DNA of 8,295 bases, taken from positions 1-8,295 of the forward strand of contig JAHFCY010000155.1 in assembly GCA_023249255.1 (NCBI GenBank). Reading direction: 5' to 3'. The DNA is from Candidatus Lindowiibacteriota bacterium (lineage in GTDB: Bacteria > Lindowbacteria > 2-12-FULL-62-27). A model generated the notes under the pieces. That model worked only from the letters and a program-made list of their open reading frames with translations. It was not told the DNA's origin and did not search any database. The position numbers and the translations under genes are program-made. Of this stretch, positions 5,527 to 8,295 are shown in pieces; within the stretch, counting starts at the first letter, position 1, and every line of letters begins with the position of its first letter.

Positions 5527-7477
5527 AGATCCGATGGAGAAAGCCCTGGAAGATTTGATGGCGGGACTCGGGTCGACTCCGGCGGAAGAAAAACAGGCGG
5601 ACAAACCGAAACCACCCGAACCGGAGGCTGAGGCTCCTCGGGGCGCTGTCGGCACATCGTCACGGGACACGGTCGGAGAGAAAATGTCCGAAGTCGACGA
5701 CATGGCCGCCAGTCTCGAGGAACTCCTCTCCTCCAGCGCGATTTCCGAAGAGGTCCAGGCAGTCAAGGCTGATGAAGAAGCCAAACTGGCCGAAGCAAAA
5801 ATGGACGTCGAAGACATGGAATCGGCCCTCGCCTCCGCCCTCTCCACGCCTTCGGCGGAAGAAACGTCCAAATCATTTGACGAAATTGAGGAAACCTGGG
5901 AGGAGGCTGAACCCACGCCCACAGTCGTGGCGCTTCCCGGCGAACCCATGGCCGCGCAACCGGTCCCCGACATCACAACCCTCTATCAGGCCAAGGCGCC
6001 CGGATCGGTCGAAGAAGTCGTTGTCGTCGCGCCCGAAAAACTTTCCGATGTCCGAAAACGCTTTTACGCGAAAACCTTCCTCGGCATCCTTACTGCCGCC
6101 GCCATTTTCTATGTGACCTTCTTCTATTTCATCCAGCCCAGTCTCCGATGGTACTACTACTCCAAATTGGAAACCGCCGTGACCCGAATGGACATCCGCA
6201 ACATAGATCCACTTCTGCTCACCTGCGAAAGCTTCGGTGTCTCCAAGGAAAAATACATGCATCTTTCGGACATTTCCCTCTTCAACGGCGATCTGCTCCG
6301 GGCCCTCGGATTTGCCCGAAAAGCGTACGAGATCGAACCGAAATTCATGCCCGCCTTGAACCGCATCGCCAACATTTATCTCCGCCAGGGACGGATCGAC
6401 GAAGCCGAAAATCAGGCGCGGCAAAATCTCATCATCGATCCCAACAACCTCGAAAGCATGGTCATTCAGGCCAGCGCGTATTTCAAAAAACGGGACATCG
6501 ACAAGGCCCAGCGATGGGTCGGAGATGTCCTCTCCCGCGACCGAAAATATGTGCCGGCCCTCGAACTCTCGCGCGATATCTATATTGATCTCAAAAATTA
6601 TACCCAGGCCTTGTCGGTCCAGCAGGAACTCACGGAACTCAAAAAGGACATTCCAGAACCCCAGCGATATCTCGACCTCGGCAAAATTCTCTACGCCGCG
6701 GGCCAGTACGCCCGGGCCAACTCGTATCTCAAGGACGCCTACGACAAGAATCCTTCCCTCTGGGAAGCCGGCTATTACCTTGCCAAAACGCAGGTCGCGC
6801 TCGGACAGTTCAATCTCGCCAGCATCCAGATCGACAGGACCCTCGAGGAGGCGCCGGCAGCGTCCATCGACATGTATCATCTGCGCGCGCTCACCCACTA
6901 CCACATGGGCGACATCAAAACCTCCATTGAGGAGCTTCAGCGCATCCGCATCATGAATCCCAAATACGCGCCCATGTACGTCCTGCTTGGAAAAATATAC
7001 GTCAACGCCTACGGCGAATACGCCGTCGGCTTGAAATTTCTTGAGCAGGCGCGCGATCTCAACTACACGGACAGGGACTTTCTGACAACGCTTGGGGAAG
7101 CCTATTTTCATCTGAAACGATACAGGGAAGCGCTTGAATCATGGAAACCGGTTCTCGCGACGGTCGGGCCGACCGATCCGCTCCTCTTTCAGGTTTCAGC
7201 CTGCCTCATGCATCTCAATCAGATGGCGCTGGCCGAGGCCGTCCTGTCCAAAATGTATTACGCCGGAAGCCGGTCCACGGCGATTTATAACAACCTTGGC
7301 GTCCTCCACGAACTTTTGGGACGCACCGATATGGCCCTTCAATTTTATTTCCGGGCCACCCAGCTCGCCGTCACGCAAAATCGCCATGATAACCTGATTC
7401 CGAAAAGAAATTTTGACCGGCTGATCTCCGGCCAGGGCTCACTGGACATTGACGCAAGCCTGCTTTTGAATTCGTGA
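5516..7477 (+). CDS. Single-pass membrane protein with a long acidic cytoplasmic tail and about eleven TPR units
   Basis: 653 residues from ATG 5516. Residues 1-180 are acidic, rich in Ala, Glu, Ser and Pro, and look disordered, with three related short helical motifs at about 4-25, 60-79 and 98-116. KLSDVRKRFYAK (175-186) is basic and precedes one membrane span at about 187-206 (LGILTAAAIFYVTFFYFI), so the positive-inside rule puts the N-terminus in the cytoplasm. Residues about 247-619 are predicted to be periplasmic and contain about eleven TPR-like helix pairs, the clearest being ALNRIANIYLRQGRIDEAE and TAIYNNLGVLHELLGRTDMA. No catalytic motif is visible. TPR arrays of this build usually act as scaffolds for envelope, motility or secretion machines, and the cytoplasmic motifs could dock a partner; both are inference. 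I do not recognise a named family. It has its own promoter and a strong ribosome site, so it is probably well expressed. The CinA-like gene starts 10 bases after its stop. Confidence 0.9.
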   Translation: MANEDPMEKALEDLMAGLGSTPAEEKQADKPKPPEPEAEAPRGAVGTSSRDTVGEKMSEVDDMAASLEELLSSSAISEEVQAVKADEEAKLAEAKMDVEDMESALASALSTPSAEETSKSFDEIEETWEEAEPTPTVVALPGEPMAAQPVPDITTLYQAKAPGSVEEVVVVAPEKLSDVRKRFYAKTFLGILTAAAIFYVTFFYFIQPSLRWYYYSKLETAVTRMDIRNIDPLLLTCESFGVSKEKYMHLSDISLFNGDLLRALGFARKAYEIEPKFMPALNRIANIYLRQGRIDEAENQARQNLIIDPNNLESMVIQASAYFKKRDIDKAQRWVGDVLSRDRKYVPALELSRDIYIDLKNYTQALSVQQELTELKKDIPEPQRYLDLGKILYAAGQYARANSYLKDAYDKNPSLWEAGYYLAKTQVALGQFNLASIQIDRTLEEAPAASIDMYHLRALTHYHMGDIKTSIEELQRIRIMNPKYAPMYVLLGKIYVNAYGEYAVGLKFLEQARDLNYTDRDFLTTLGEAYFHLKRYREALESWKPVLATVGPTDPLLFQVSACLMHLNQMALAEAVLSKMYYAGSRSTAIYNNLGVLHELLGRTDMALQFYFRATQLAVTQNRHDNLIPKRNFDRLISGQGSLDIDASLLLNS

Positions 7478-7487
7478 TACGGCCTTC

Positions 7488-7973
7488 ATGACAATCCCGT
7501 GGGCACACGCCGCCTTTGAACGCCTCACGGCTTCTTCGCGTACTCTGGCCATCGCTGAAATCTGCACGGGTGGACTGGTCAGCGCCGATATCACATCCTT
7601 TTCCGGCTCGGAGCGGGTCTTCCGCGGCGCCGTCGTCGTCGGCGCCGACAACACCAAAATGAACGCCCTCAAAGTCTCCAAAGAATTGCTCGAGAAAAAA
7701 GGTCCGGTCTGCCCGGAGGTCGCGATCGCGATGGCTGTCGGCGCGCGAAAACAATTCGACGCCGACGTTGGTGTCGCGGTGACCGCTCTGTCCCTGCCGG
7801 GATCTGGCGGTCCGTCTCTCCCCGTCGGAACTGTCTGGTTCGCATTCGTCGACGACTCCCGTCAGGAAACACTCTCCGAGCACGTCGAGGGTGAACTCGC
7901 CGACATCCGATCTTCCGCAACTTGCAGCCTTTTCCGATACCTCGCGTTATTCCTCGACAATAACCCGGCCTGA
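7488..7973 (+). CDS. Stand-alone CinA C-terminal (PncC-like) domain with altered active-site motifs
   Basis: 161 residues, the usual length of the single-domain NMN deamidase PncC, which converts nicotinamide mononucleotide to nicotinic acid mononucleotide in NAD recycling. Family landmarks can be followed in order, but several are changed. AESCTGG reads AEICTGG (23-29, Ser to Ile). The VVAYSNxxK region reads VVVGADNTK (49-57), losing the Tyr but keeping K57. GAVS reads GPVC (72-75). TGIAGP reads TALSLP (99-104), keeping T99. LPVGTVWFA (111-119) corresponds to the KPVGTVxIA strand. The replaced Ser and Tyr are among positions I recall as catalytic in PncC, so activity is doubtful; it may be a divergent enzyme or a non-catalytic relative. 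The larger CinA N-terminal (MoaB-like) domain is absent. ATG 7488 follows the TPR stop by 10 bases without a clear ribosome site, and thpR begins 3 bases after its stop. Confidence 0.82.
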   Translation: MTIPWAHAAFERLTASSRTLAIAEICTGGLVSADITSFSGSERVFRGAVVVGADNTKMNALKVSKELLEKKGPVCPEVAIAMAVGARKQFDADVGVAVTALSLPGSGGPSLPVGTVWFAFVDDSRQETLSEHVEGELADIRSSATCSLFRYLALFLDNNPA

Positions 7974-7976
7974 CCG

Positions 7977-8295
7977 GTGAGGCTTTTCTTCGGCATCCCC
8001 GTTTCCGACGCCGGCAGACAGATGGTCTCCAGTCGTATCGATTCGCTCCGCCAATCCCGCGCGTTCGGCAAAGTCACATGGGTTAAACCCGAAGCGGTTC
8101 ACATCACCTTGCGATTTCTCGGAGAACTGCCGGACTCGATTCTGCCGGCCCTCAATGCCTGGCCCGCCGCCTTCACGAATTTTTCGCCCGTAACCTGTTC
8201 GATCGGCGCCCTTGGCGGATTTCCCAATCTCACCCGGCCCAAAGTCCTTTTTCTCGACGTGACGCCGCACGAACCATTCCTCGATATCTACCGCC
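7977..8295 (+). CDS. thpR: RNA 2',3'-cyclic phosphodiesterase ThpR (2H/LigT family), 3' end cut off
   Basis: The first 106 residues of a protein that is normally about 180-190 long; the window ends mid-codon. ThpR opens 2',3'-cyclic phosphates on RNA ends to 2'-phosphates, and can join 2'-5' tRNA half ends in vitro. The start reads MRLFFGIPVSDAGRQM, the standard opening of the family. WVKPEAVHITLRFLGEL (35-51) carries the first catalytic HxT motif (H42, T44). The conserved GALGGFPNLTRPKVLFLDV (77-95) follows. The second HxT motif lies beyond the window. The start is GTG at 7977, 3 bases after the CinA-like stop; no Shine-Dalgarno is visible, so coupled translation is likely. In many bacteria cinA, thpR and recA are consecutive, so recA may be next. 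Confidence 0.93.
   Translation, partial: MRLFFGIPVSDAGRQMVSSRIDSLRQSRAFGKVTWVKPEAVHITLRFLGELPDSILPALNAWPAAFTNFSPVTCSIGALGGFPNLTRPKVLFLDVTPHEPFLDIYR

Noticed and set aside
5200-5976. Ser/Ala-rich minus-strand frame over the zinc-ribbon and TPR genes
   Set aside because: It is the reverse of the acidic low-complexity tail of the TPR protein and crosses a promoter and two gene ends.
5873-7111. 412-codon open frame on the minus strand inside the TPR gene
   Set aside because: It lies wholly antisense to a well-supported TPR protein, has no recognisable domain, and is explained by the C-rich third positions of the sense gene, which rarely create antisense stops.
1-8295. Insertion sequence, prophage or CRISPR array
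   Set aside because: No transposase, integrase, phage-type gene, terminal inverted repeats or regularly spaced repeats were seen.

Overview
The window comes from a GC-rich, Gram-negative-type (two-membrane) bacterium. It carries a PorV/PorQ-like outer-membrane barrel fused to a CsgG-like domain, DNA-uptake genes of the comEA/comEC type, and a membrane-anchored TPR protein whose repeats are predicted to face the periplasm. Every gene is on the + strand. Codon choice strongly favours C at third positions (valine is almost always GTC in the first gene). I cannot name the phylum from this sequence; the barrel/CsgG fusion and the divergent versions of common proteins suggest a poorly sampled lineage.

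Layout. (1) 3-707 is the 3' part of a gene whose product ends with the last strands of a PorV/PorQ-type barrel followed by a CsgG/TolB-like domain. (2) 708-960 has no gene but is dense in short repeats: a 9-bp tandem, three GAATCCGG copies, an inverted repeat and two TTGACAT boxes. (3) 961-4477 is a tightly packed three-gene unit: comEA (anchor, SLBB, two helix-hairpin-helix motifs), comEC (DNA-translocation channel) and a family 2 glycosyltransferase, joined by ATGA and TAATG overlaps. (4) 4522-4595 is a CAT-anticodon tRNA with its own probable promoter. Its acceptor pairs and arms look more like tRNA-Ile2 (lysidine type) than elongator Met. (5) 4693-5427 encodes a coiled-coil protein with a C-terminal four-cysteine zinc ribbon (HP0958/CT398 type). 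(6) 5431-5459 is the best promoter in the window, followed by a possible 9-codon leader ORF and a 653-residue TPR membrane protein (5516-7477). (7) 7488-7973 encodes a stand-alone CinA C-terminal domain, and 7977-8295 begins thpR, an RNA 2',3'-cyclic phosphodiesterase cut by the window edge.

How the genes relate. ComEA and ComEC form the classical receptor/channel pair for natural transformation. The CinA-like and ThpR genes are next to each other, as they often are close to recA, so recA may lie just beyond the window. The zinc-ribbon and TPR genes are adjacent, but the strong promoter between them argues for separate control of the TPR gene.

I see no mobile element, CRISPR array or obvious new multi-gene system. 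The points most worth checking are protein-level oddities: a ComEC whose metallo-beta-lactamase-like tail keeps the fold signature but lacks the metal ligands, a CinA domain with several family-conserved active-site positions replaced, and a TPR protein whose disordered cytoplasmic tail carries three copies of a short helical motif.
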